In this document: positions 10,027-19,107 of the stretch, one piece after another
Numbering within the stretch: the stretch's first letter is position 1
Layout: each line of letters starts with the position of its first letter
Assembly: GCA_902580275.1 (NCBI GenBank)
Contig: CACHJZ010000007.1
Location: 1 to 64,000 of the forward strand
DNA length: 64,000 bases
From: an uncultured Pelagibacteraceae bacterium
GTDB taxonomy: Bacteria; Pseudomonadota; Alphaproteobacteria; Pelagibacterales; Pelagibacteraceae
Direction: 5' to 3'
Notes under the pieces: model-generated
Seen by the model: the letters and a program-made list of their open reading frames with translations, nothing else
Databases searched by the model: none
Told to the model about the DNA's origin: nothing
Translations under genes and position numbers: made by a program

Positions 10027-11298
10027 TTATCTTTCCGTTTTATATTTTGCTTCTAAGTTATAACTATATTTGCTCATAGCATAGCAAATTATCCAGAAAA
10101 TTATAGCAGCAAATATATATCCTTCCATTGCAAATCCTAACCATTTTGGATTTGTTTTTGCTAAAGCTAACATTCCAGCCAATTCTGCTAATCCAACTAC
10201 AAAAATCAAAGGTGTATCTTTAACAAGTGCTAAGAATGTATTACAAATTCCTGGTATTACTAATTTTAAAGCTTGAGGTAAAATTACGAATATGTGCATC
10301 TTCCAATATCCCATACCCAAGGATTTTGCAGCATCATACTGACCTCTTGGTAGTGCTTGCAGACCTCCTCTTATAACCTCAGCACAATAAGCTCCTTCAA
10401 AAAGTGTAATAGCTATAATCACTCTTACAAGTTTATCCATGAAGAAATCTTCTGGTAAAAACATAGGAAACATTACAGATGACATAAATAATACTGTAAT
10501 AAGGGGAACGCCTCTCCAAAACTCAATATAACCAATTGATATATATCTTATCATTGGAAGACTTGATCGCCTACCTAAGGCTAAAACCATACCTAAAGGG
10601 AAACAGAAAATTAAACAGAAAAAAGAAACAATAAATGTTAAAGATAAACCTCCCCACGCACCTGTTTCGACCCAAACTAAACCGAATGCACCACCAGAGA
10701 TTAGATAATATATAACTAAAAATGCAATTATTGGATAAATAATTACATAATATAGGGCTAAATATTTTTTTAAATTATCTCTTAAGAAAAAGCCAAAAAA
10801 TCCTAAAGCAATAACAAGAATGAATGCTAGATTTATCCTCCAATGTAAATCATTTGGGTACATACCATACATAAAACGTCTGAACCAAACTTTAACATAA
10901 GTCCAACAAGCGCCAGTCCCCGTACAGGCTTCTTTAGTATCTCCAGAAATATTTGCATCAAATATCATCCAGCTTAAAGATGGAGGAGTTGCTTTAATAA
11001 TCGCAAAAATAATAAGAAGTGTTAATATTGCATTAAAATTATTAGTATTAATATTTTTATTAACAATATCTAAACTTTTAATTCCAGAATATTCGGTTCT
11101 AATGAAATTCAATCCTACAAAACCAAGAATTAAAGGAAGAAAGATACTTAATATTCCAGGTAAAAAAGATGTAACATTTATTTTTAAAAATGCATTTATT
11201 GCTACGTCTAATATACTTATAGAAAATAAGAAAAGACCTAAATATAGAAAATAATAAAAATTTTGCTTATTTGATTTTAAAAAATTTAAACTATTCAT
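10027..11298 (-). CDS. aapM: Amino-acid ABC transporter permease (AapM-like)
   Basis: Multi-TM protein with EAA-type motif ([38 protein letters not shown]); operon position. Confidence 0.88.
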   Translation of the reverse strand: MNSLNFLKSNKQNFYYFLYLGLFLFSISILDVAINAFLKINVTSFLPGILSIFLPLILGFVGLNFIRTEYSGIKSLDIVNKNINTNNFNAILTLLIIFAIIKATPPSLSWMIFDANISGDTKEACTGTGACWTYVKVWFRRFMYGMYPNDLHWRINLAFILVIALGFFGFFLRDNLKKYLALYYVIIYPIIAFLVIYYLISGGAFGLVWVETGAWGGLSLTFIVSFFCLIFCFPLGMVLALGRRSSLPMIRYISIGYIEFWRGVPLITVLFMSSVMFPMFLPEDFFMDKLVRVIIAITLFEGAYCAEVIRGGLQALPRGQYDAAKSLGMGYWKMHIFVILPQALKLVIPGICNTFLALVKDTPLIFVVGLAELAGMLALAKTNPKWLGFAMEGYIFAAIIFWIICYAMSKYSYNLEAKYKTER

Positions 11299-12449
11299 TA
11301 TTTTTCCTTAATTTCTATTTTTTTGTTATACCAATTCATTATTGCTGCAATTGCTAAGCTTATAGATAAATAAGTAAGCATTGTTATAGATACTATTTCA
11401 ATTGCCTTTCCAGTCTGCATTAATGCTGTACCAGCAAAAACCAATACCAAATCAGGATATGCTATTGCTGCTGCTAAGGATGAATTTTTTGTTAAATTAA
11501 GATATTGATTAGTAGTTGGTGGAATTATAATTCTTAAAGCTTGTGGCATAACTACTAATTTTAATATTTGATTAGGTGTTAAACCTACGGATGCAGCAGC
11601 TTCTTTTTGACCTTTTCCAATACCTTGGATACCAGCTCTAACACACTCAGCAACAAATGTAGATGTGTATAATGATAAAGCTAAAACTAAAGCAATTAGC
11701 TCCGGTGGTAAACCAATACCTCCATCAAACACGTAAGAAGTTTTTGATAATTGTTTTAAGACAGGAATTCCAAAATCTAACGATACACCTCCTATAAAAA
11801 ACGTTAAAGCGGGAAGTACGAATATTAATCCCAAGGAAATAAAAAAAACTGGGATTTGTTTTCCCTCATTCTCCTGAAGTTTTTTTGCATAAGTTGAAAT
11901 TATAATAATAGAAATTATAACTGCTAAAATCGAATATAAGAAAATGTCTAAATTTGTCCAAATAAAAGACGGGATATAATATCCCTTTATAGTCATGTAA
12001 GTAACGCCAAACCATGGTCCGGCTTTTTCCGGAACAGGAAGTGCTCTTAATGCTGCGTAATACCAAAAGAAGATTTGAAGTAATAATGGAATATTTCTAA
12101 AAAATTCAACATACCAAGCTGCAGAATTTCTAATTAGATAATTTGAAGATAATCTTGCTACTCCAAATATTACACCCAAAATTGTACAAAAAATTATGCT
12201 TATAAAAGATACTAGTAATGTATTAAGTAATCCGACAAGATACGCTCTTGCATATGAATGTGAGCCGCTATACTCAATAAGAGAAAACTGAACATCAAAA
12301 GAAGATTCTTGTGTTAAAAAACCAAAACCAAAATCTATACCCCTATTATCCATATTGATTTGAGCATTAAAAGTAAAAAAACCAAATATGCCTAAAACAA
12401 AAAGAACAGTTATGATTTGTGGTAGAATTTTTTTGATTTTGTTGTTCAT
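11298..12449 (-). CDS. aapQ: Amino-acid ABC transporter permease (AapQ-like)
   Basis: Multi-TM, AECVRAGIQGIGKGQKEAAASVGLTPNQILKLVVMPQA; operon position. Confidence 0.88.
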   Translation of the reverse strand: MNNKIKKILPQIITVLFVLGIFGFFTFNAQINMDNRGIDFGFGFLTQESSFDVQFSLIEYSGSHSYARAYLVGLLNTLLVSFISIIFCTILGVIFGVARLSSNYLIRNSAAWYVEFFRNIPLLLQIFFWYYAALRALPVPEKAGPWFGVTYMTIKGYYIPSFIWTNLDIFLYSILAVIISIIIISTYAKKLQENEGKQIPVFFISLGLIFVLPALTFFIGGVSLDFGIPVLKQLSKTSYVFDGGIGLPPELIALVLALSLYTSTFVAECVRAGIQGIGKGQKEAAASVGLTPNQILKLVVMPQALRIIIPPTTNQYLNLTKNSSLAAAIAYPDLVLVFAGTALMQTGKAIEIVSITMLTYLSISLAIAAIMNWYNKKIEIKEK

Positions 12450-12466
12450 TTGACCGCGAATATAAA

Positions 12467-12496
12467 AAAAAGGGCTAGAAAAATCTAGCCCTTTTT
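12467..12496 (-). terminator. Hairpin between aapJ and aapQ (possible partial terminator / 3' stabiliser)
   Basis: AAAAAGGGCTAG-aaaaat-CTAGCCCTTTTT: perfect 12-bp arms, 6-nt loop; T-run follows on the minus strand. Confidence 0.8.
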
Positions 12497-12515
12497 AAAG
12501 TATTTAAATCAAGAA

Positions 12516-13553
12516 TTATCTTGCTGGTGGTACGTATAAAATTCCACCTTTAGTCCAAAGTTGATTTGGACCTCTGTCAGGTAAGATACCTGGGTCAGCT
12601 ATATTTCTTTTATAGCTTTCGCCGTAGTTTCCTACTTGTTTAATAATTCTTAAACTCCAGTCATTATCTAGACCAAAAGCTGCTCCTAATTCACCTTCAG
12701 CACCTACAAGTCTTTTAATTGCAGGGTTGTCTGATGTTTTCATAGAATCAGCATTTGAAGAAGTAATTCCATACTCTTCAGCTTCGATCATAGTATTTAA
12801 TGACCAACGAACAATGTCTTCCCAAACAGCATCACCTTGTCTTACAACTGGTCCTAAAGGCTCTTTAGAAATAGTCTCAGGTAACACAATGTGTTCATCT
12901 GGGTTTTTCATTTTTGTTCTTTGAGCTGCTAATCCAGATTTATCTGTCGTATAAGTATCACATCTACCTGCATCATAAGCAGCAACAACTTCGTCAGCTT
13001 TTTCAAAAGCTACCGGCTCATACGAAATTCCTCTTGAATTAAAGAAGTCTCTCATATTTAGCTCTGTTGTAGTACCAATGTTAGTACAAGCAGAAATACC
13101 ATTTTTAAATTGGTTTACTGATGTTATACCAGAATTTTTTCTTACCATGAAACCTTGTCCATCGTAGAAGTTAACTCCAACAAATGTAAGACCAATATCA
13201 GCATCTCTAGAAAGTGTCCAAGTAGTATTTCTTGATAAGATATCAATCTCACCAGAAGTGAGAGCTGTAAATCTTTCTTTAGCACTTAATGGAGTGAACT
13301 TAACTTTGTTCGCATCTCCAAGTACTGCAGCAGCAACGGCTCTACATACATCAACGTCAACACCAGTCCAATTTCCAGACGCATCAGCATTTGAAAATCC
13401 TGGAAGACCTTGAGAAACACCACATCTTACGAAACCTTTCTTTTGTGTGTTCTTAAGAGTTTTTGATTTCTTTGCCATAGCTTCTGTTGAAAATGCAAAT
13501 AGCACAGCCACCATAGCCATAAAAGAAGTCAATTTTTTCATAACTTTAAACAT
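12516..13553 (-). CDS. aapJ: Amino-acid ABC transporter periplasmic substrate-binding protein (AapJ-like)
   Basis: Signal peptide (MKKLTSFMAMVAVLFAFSTEAMA), SBP family 3 motifs (GFSNADASGNWTGVDVDVCRAVAAAVLGD); operon position. Confidence 0.92.
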   Translation of the reverse strand: MFKVMKKLTSFMAMVAVLFAFSTEAMAKKSKTLKNTQKKGFVRCGVSQGLPGFSNADASGNWTGVDVDVCRAVAAAVLGDANKVKFTPLSAKERFTALTSGEIDILSRNTTWTLSRDADIGLTFVGVNFYDGQGFMVRKNSGITSVNQFKNGISACTNIGTTTELNMRDFFNSRGISYEPVAFEKADEVVAAYDAGRCDTYTTDKSGLAAQRTKMKNPDEHIVLPETISKEPLGPVVRQGDAVWEDIVRWSLNTMIEAEEYGITSSNADSMKTSDNPAIKRLVGAEGELGAAFGLDNDWSLRIIKQVGNYGESYKRNIADPGILPDRGPNQLWTKGGILYVPPAR

Positions 13554-13577
13554 ATATTCTTCCTCTTGTTTTTAAGT

Positions 13578-13640
13578 TTATTTGTTAACAAATAATTCAA
13601 AATTACTTTTGAATATAATTTAGTAAAGCATGAACTAAAT
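13578..13640. promoter_or_regulatory. Consecutive inverted repeats in the upstream/leader region of aapJ
   Basis: TTATTTGTTAACAAATAA (18-bp perfect palindrome, 13578-13595); ATTCAAAA-ttac-TTTTGAAT (13595-13614); ATTTAGT-N9-ACTAAAT (13618-13640). Confidence 0.5.
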
Positions 13641-13726
13641 CTACCATCAATAATAAAATTATATTTATTTTAACGTTTTTTTAATAATTTTTATCAAAAA
13701 AAGGCCCAATTTGATAAATCGCATGC

Positions 13727-14860
13727 TTACATTTGTGTGATTATCGCGTTTAATTTTTTGAAATGTCTAAAATTAGTATATTTCATAGAATTTTTCTTTG
13801 CAAAAACCTTTTTTTTAAAATCATCTTCATAATTTTCTAATTCATGTAATAATGATCCTTTTTTATTTGTCTCAAATAGTATACCTGCATCACCATTCAT
13901 AAGAAACTCCTTTGGTCCATTGGAGCAATTTGACGACACTATGGATAAATTACATGTAGCTGCCTCTATTATAACAAAACCTGGATCTTCCCATAAAGAG
14001 GATAAAATAAATAACGATGCATTTTTCATATACGCGTAAACGTTATTAGAAAATCCAATTAAGAAAATTCTATTATTTAAGTTATTTTTATTTATTAAAT
14101 TTTGTAACTCGTCTCTTTTTTCACCTTCACCAACTATATATAAATCAAAGTTGTGGTTCTTTTTAAAAAATTTTGAGGTTTCATTTATTAAATATTTAAA
14201 ATTTTTTTGTTTGGTTAACCTTCCAACACTTAAAAAAAACTTCCTATCAGTTTTTTTTTCAATTTTTTGATTTTTTAGTTTTGAAATTTTATTAATATTG
14301 ATTATTGCATCAGGAAGAAAAAGAATTTTTTCGTTATCTAGAAATTGTTTATTTTTTAAATTAATTACTAATTCATTCGAAGGACATGTGATTTTGAAAA
14401 TTTTTTTTGTAGTAATTTTCCAAAAAAATTTTCTAACAGGATTTAATTTTGGGAAGCCTGAGATTCTAAGTATTAATTTTGTTTTTGATCTAAAAAAATA
14501 ATTTATTAAAAGTGGTAATGATGTAATTAAATGTATTATTAAATAGTCAGGTTTATATTTTAACAAAAGTTTTATTAATGGAATAAAAGATATGATAAAT
14601 ATTAAAATATATGAAAATCTACTCTGTATGTAGCCTTTTTTTGGTAGAAGAGAAAAATAGCTAAAATTGAGTTTTATCAAATTTAAATTATTTGCTTTAA
14701 TCTCATTCTCATAACTATCCCATTCACCACAAACATTAATTAAACTTACATCAACACTATCTTTGCTAAATTTCATTAAAGCAGTTGCAGAATTTAAAGT
14801 TGATTTTACGGTTCCAACGTTAGATAAAAATGGCGACCAATATAATATTTTTTTTTTCAT
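13727..14860 (-). CDS. GT4-family glycosyltransferase
   Basis: FFLSVGRLTKQKNFKYLI, LYIVGEGEKRDELQNLI, LSSLWEDPGFVIIEAATCN motifs. Confidence 0.82.
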   Translation of the reverse strand: MKKKILYWSPFLSNVGTVKSTLNSATALMKFSKDSVDVSLINVCGEWDSYENEIKANNLNLIKLNFSYFSLLPKKGYIQSRFSYILIFIISFIPLIKLLLKYKPDYLIIHLITSLPLLINYFFRSKTKLILRISGFPKLNPVRKFFWKITTKKIFKITCPSNELVINLKNKQFLDNEKILFLPDAIININKISKLKNQKIEKKTDRKFFLSVGRLTKQKNFKYLINETSKFFKKNHNFDLYIVGEGEKRDELQNLINKNNLNNRIFLIGFSNNVYAYMKNASLFILSSLWEDPGFVIIEAATCNLSIVSSNCSNGPKEFLMNGDAGILFETNKKGSLLHELENYEDDFKKKVFAKKNSMKYTNFRHFKKLNAIITQM

Positions 14861-14868
14861 TAAAAATA

Positions 14869-14945
14869 TGGCGCGCCCTGAAGGATTCGAACCTCCGACC
14901 CACGGTTTAGAAAACCGTTGCTCTATCCAGCTGAGCTAAGGGCGC
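14869..14945 (-). tRNA. tRNA-Arg (anticodon TCT), CCA encoded
   Basis: Minus strand GCGCCCT...AGGGCGC acceptor stem, anticodon loop TTTCTAA, GGTTCGAATCC T arm, GCCA 3' end. Confidence 0.95.
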
Positions 14946-14971
14946 AAATATAATGTAGTTATATAAGTAAA

Positions 14972-16378
14972 CTAATTTTTAAAAAAGAATTTTTTAAATA
15001 AAATTAAAAATGATAGTAATTCAACTCTACCGATAATCATAAAAATTATTATAAGATATTTTGTTAAACCGCTCATTTGGTCAAAATATATACCTGATAA
15101 TTCAGTCATATGAGAATTTACAGTATTCATTAATGTTAGTATCGAAAGTTTAAAAGAATTTTCAAAAGACAAGCCTGATACGGATATGAAAGAGGACAAA
15201 ATTATTAATGATACTATAAATATTAAAATAGATAGGAAGTATTTATAAAAATCAGATTTTTCCATGATTTTTTCTGAAAATAATAATTTATTAATATACA
15301 CATTTTTAGGTTTTGCATTAGATATAATTTCGTTAATAGAAAACTTAAATAGTGAAACTAATTTTAAAAATCTTAAACCTGAACTCGTTGAAAAAAATGA
15401 CCCTCCAATTATTATTAATATTAAAAATAAAAACGATAGATAATCTGGTGATGATCTTAAAGATACACCAATATTTGATACACTACTAGTAATGGATAAT
15501 AAAATTATCGAAAAATTAATATCTTTGTTCACAAATAAAAAAAAACAAAAAATGATAACCATAAGATACGCAATAAGATAAATATCCTCTTGGATAAATT
15601 TTATACCTTTCTTTTTGTATATTAATAAATTGTATAAAAAAAATAGACTTAAAAAAGATACTAACATTAGTAATGAAAAAATAATTATTTTTGTTTGACT
15701 GTTAAGAATTATTTCCAAATTATTTACTGGTAAAAAACCACCTGATGAAATTAGAGACATTGACAAGTTTAAAGAGATATATGACCGAAAATCAAATATA
15801 TTAAGAATAATAAAGATAATAATAGTCAGAAATGAATAAAAAATGAATATTTTTAGAGATTGTTTAAAAATTTCTGCTGAATTAAAAGCAAGAAAATTAG
15901 TCAAAGTTTTTTTCAAATTATCATCAAAAATATCGATTAAAAGAATTATTGAAAATAAAAAATATAAACCACCCAACCATTGTGATGATGATCGCCATAA
16001 TATTAAGCTTTCATCTAAATGCTTAATGTTATCAAAAATAGTAAAACCTGTTGATGTAAAACCAGATACTGATTCAAAATAGGCATTTAAAAATGTTATA
16101 TTATATATGCTTAAATAGTAAGGAAGAGCTAAAAAAATAGGTAAAAGTATATATCCAAGAATGACAGAAAATATTTTAGTAAAAATGCTTACTTTAAGTA
16201 AATTTTTTTTTACAAAAAAAAAACTAAATAAAGGCAAAAAAGATATTATTAACGTATAAAAATAACTATCTACATTTAAATATAAATCAAAATAGTATGA
16301 ATACAGGATATTTAAAAAACATAAAATACATATTAAGATATTAAAAAATCTAAGGTAATAAATACTAAAATTGATCAT
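14972..16378 (-). CDS. trkH: Trk-type potassium uptake membrane protein TrkH
   Basis: Multi-TM; SVSGFTSTGFTIFDN selectivity-filter-like loop; adjacent to trkA. Confidence 0.85.
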   Translation of the reverse strand: MINFSIYYLRFFNILICILCFLNILYSYYFDLYLNVDSYFYTLIISFLPLFSFFFVKKNLLKVSIFTKIFSVILGYILLPIFLALPYYLSIYNITFLNAYFESVSGFTSTGFTIFDNIKHLDESLILWRSSSQWLGGLYFLFSIILLIDIFDDNLKKTLTNFLAFNSAEIFKQSLKIFIFYSFLTIIIFIILNIFDFRSYISLNLSMSLISSGGFLPVNNLEIILNSQTKIIIFSLLMLVSFLSLFFLYNLLIYKKKGIKFIQEDIYLIAYLMVIIFCFFLFVNKDINFSIILLSITSSVSNIGVSLRSSPDYLSFLFLILIIIGGSFFSTSSGLRFLKLVSLFKFSINEIISNAKPKNVYINKLLFSEKIMEKSDFYKYFLSILIFIVSLIILSSFISVSGLSFENSFKLSILTLMNTVNSHMTELSGIYFDQMSGLTKYLIIIFMIIGRVELLSFLILFKKFFFKN

Positions 16379-17751
16379 TAAATTGAGCTAATACGGAACA
16401 TATTTTCAACAACGGCAATCTGATCATTTTTTGCGAGAAAAACAACTTTATCGTCTTTCTGAAAAGTGAAATTTGAACGTGGAATAATTATATCTTTTCC
16501 TCTTAAAATTGCGCCAATTCTAATTTCGTCGGGCAAGTTTGCATTTTTTAATTCTTTATTAATTAATTCAGAAGTTTCTATAATTTCTGCTTCTATAACC
16601 TCATACTCTCCATTTAAAATGCTATATGCCGTTTCTATACTACCTTTATGAACATGCTTTAATATACTTGATACCGTACTCATTCTAGGATCAATTAAAT
16701 CATCAATTTTTAACGATGACTGTAGCAAAGAATAATTTGATTTATTTGTTAAGGCTATTGTTTTTTTATTTTTAGAAAATTTTTCCACCAATACACTAAT
16801 CATTAAGTTATCCTCATCATCATTTGTTAAAGCCATTACAGTCTCTATTTCGTCTAAATTTGCTTCTGCTAAAACATCTTCATCTAAGGCATCACCATTT
16901 ATTATTATTGAATTATTTAGCTCATTCGCAATAAATTCAGCGCGATCTTTATTTTTCTCAATAATTTTGATCCTGGCTGATTCAAAAGTTTCCTCAATAT
17001 TTTTTGCAAGATTAAATCCTATGTTTCCACCTCCAATAATCAAAATTTTACTAGAAATTTTTTCATTATGTCCAAATGCAATTAGAGTCTTTGCCATTTG
17101 TGATGAATTAATAATTACATATGCTTTGTCATTTTTTTGCATTACATCACCCTTTTTTAGAATTATAAATTTTTCCTTTCTAATCACTCCTAATATATTT
17201 GCTTCTAAATCAGGAAATTTTTTTGTTAATTCGTTTAATTTAATATTTTTAATAGGACAATCATCATTTATTAGTATTTCTAATAATCTAATTTTGTTTT
17301 CTGCAAAAGGAATATTATCAAGTGCACCTGGAGCCTCTAATTTTCTTTGTAAAGATTTTGCAATTTCCAATTCAGGAGAAATAATTACGTCTATAGGAAG
17401 ATTTTCTTTATTATAGAGCTTAGCAAATTTAGGCTCTAAATAATTTTGAGATCTTATTCTTGCAATTTTTTTTGGAATTTTAAATGTTGTGTATGCAATT
17501 TGACATATCAACATGTTTATCTCATCATTTCTTGTAACTGCTATAATCATATCCGCATCTTCTCCATTTGCTTTTTCGAGAATTGAAGGGTATGTAGCCT
17601 TTCCAACTATCGCATTAACATCTAAAGAATCTTTTATCTTTTGAATATCTTCGCTAGATTGATCAACAACAGTTATAGAATGATTTTGCTCACTTAATAG
17701 TTTTGCTATAGTAAAACCAACCCTCCCTGCCCCACAAATTATTATGTTCAT
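16378..17751 (-). CDS. trkA: Trk system potassium uptake protein TrkA
   Basis: Two RCK/TrkA-N domains (MNIIICGAGRVGFTIAKLL; ILIIGGGNIGFNLAKNI). Confidence 0.93.
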   Translation of the reverse strand: MNIIICGAGRVGFTIAKLLSEQNHSITVVDQSSEDIQKIKDSLDVNAIVGKATYPSILEKANGEDADMIIAVTRNDEINMLICQIAYTTFKIPKKIARIRSQNYLEPKFAKLYNKENLPIDVIISPELEIAKSLQRKLEAPGALDNIPFAENKIRLLEILINDDCPIKNIKLNELTKKFPDLEANILGVIRKEKFIILKKGDVMQKNDKAYVIINSSQMAKTLIAFGHNEKISSKILIIGGGNIGFNLAKNIEETFESARIKIIEKNKDRAEFIANELNNSIIINGDALDEDVLAEANLDEIETVMALTNDDEDNLMISVLVEKFSKNKKTIALTNKSNYSLLQSSLKIDDLIDPRMSTVSSILKHVHKGSIETAYSILNGEYEVIEAEIIETSELINKELKNANLPDEIRIGAILRGKDIIIPRSNFTFQKDDKVVFLAKNDQIAVVENMFRISSI

Positions 17752-19106
17752 TAGTTAAGATCTTTGATGTTTAGGCCTTTAAGTTTTCTGTGTAAAGCAG
17801 ATCTTTCCATTCCTATAAATTTAGCCATTTTTGAAATATTTCCTCCAAATTTCTTCAATTGAGAAGATAAATATTCTTTTTCAAAATTTTCTCTGGCTTC
17901 TTTCAATGGTTTTGACAGAGATTTTTCGTCAGATATTTCGCTGGGTTCACTGATTTTCAAAGACTCTTTAATAATACTAAATATTTTTTCTGGACTATCT
18001 GGTGATAAAATTGCAATTCTTTCAATTAGATTTCTTAGCTCTCTTACATTTCCAGGCCAAGAATAATCAATCAGATTATGGTTATTTGGATCAATTATAA
18101 ATTTTTTTAAATTATAGTTTTCAGCAATCTTATCTGAAAAATATTTTATTAATAAAGGTATGTCTTGAATTCTTTTATTTAAGGGATCAATATTTATTTG
18201 AAATACATTTAATCTATGAAATAAATCTTCTCGAAAATTACCATTTGCTATTTCCATATTAATATCTCTTGCAGTTGAGCATATAATTCTTACGTCAACT
18301 TTTATATCGTGATTTCCATTAATTCTTTTAAATTTTTGATCTGTTAAAACTCTTAAAATTTTAGATTGAGTTTCTAAAGGTATTTCTGAAATTTCATCAA
18401 TTAAAAGTATACCTCCTGATGATTTTTCTAAAGCACCATATGAAATTGAACCATCTTCTTTTTCTTCACCAAATAACTCTTGTTCGTATTTTTTTACATC
18501 TAATAATGCACCATTTAGAATGATAAAAGGTTTATTTTTTCTATTTGATATTTTATGAATTTTACGTGCTATTAATTCTTTGCCTGATCCGGTTGGACCA
18601 CAAATAAAAACCCTGGACTCGGTAGTTGATACTTTTTGTATTTGTTCATTGATTTTATTTATATTGTTACTTGAACCAATTAGATCAAATGAATGAAAAA
18701 GTTTTGTCTCTAAATATTTATTTTGCTTCAATAAATTAAAGTTTTCTGATGCTCTCTTTATAAAATTCATTAATCTTTCTTTATCAAATGGTTTTTGTAT
18801 AAATTCGAAAGCTCCTGATTTTAGTGATTTAACAGCCATTTCTATATTAGCATGTCCAGAGATAATGATTACTGGTATATCTTTGTTTTTTTGTTTGATA
18901 TGATTAAGTAACTCAATTCCATCGTTGTCACCTTTATCTAATTTCACATCTATAATAGCTACTTCAGGCAATTTTTTATCAATTTCTTTTAATGCCTGAT
19001 TGTAATTTGCGGCAACCCTAGTTTTATAACCAGCATCAGAAATAAGGTCATTTAAAATATTTCTTATATCAGGGTTATCATCAATTATTAAAATTTCTGT
19101 AGACAT
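17751..19106 (-). CDS. ntrX: NtrX-type response regulator (receiver + AAA+ + Fis HTH)
   Basis: Receiver domain, GPTGSGKELIARKIH Walker A, C-terminal NISKMAKFIGMERSALHRKL HTH; GAFTGA motif not present. Confidence 0.88.
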   Translation of the reverse strand: MSTEILIIDDNPDIRNILNDLISDAGYKTRVAANYNQALKEIDKKLPEVAIIDVKLDKGDNDGIELLNHIKQKNKDIPVIIISGHANIEMAVKSLKSGAFEFIQKPFDKERLMNFIKRASENFNLLKQNKYLETKLFHSFDLIGSSNNINKINEQIQKVSTTESRVFICGPTGSGKELIARKIHKISNRKNKPFIILNGALLDVKKYEQELFGEEKEDGSISYGALEKSSGGILLIDEISEIPLETQSKILRVLTDQKFKRINGNHDIKVDVRIICSTARDINMEIANGNFREDLFHRLNVFQINIDPLNKRIQDIPLLIKYFSDKIAENYNLKKFIIDPNNHNLIDYSWPGNVRELRNLIERIAILSPDSPEKIFSIIKESLKISEPSEISDEKSLSKPLKEARENFEKEYLSSQLKKFGGNISKMAKFIGMERSALHRKLKGLNIKDLN

Positions 19107-19107
19107 T

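Noticed and set aside
11866-12066. 66-aa minus-strand ORF inside aapQ
   Set aside because: Out-of-frame ORF within a confident permease gene.
13691-13717. TTATCAAA-N11-TTTGATAA inverted repeat considered as terminator of the GT4 gene
   Set aside because: No T-run follows on the minus strand and the stem is AT-rich, so terminator function is not supported; kept only as context for the aapJ upstream region.
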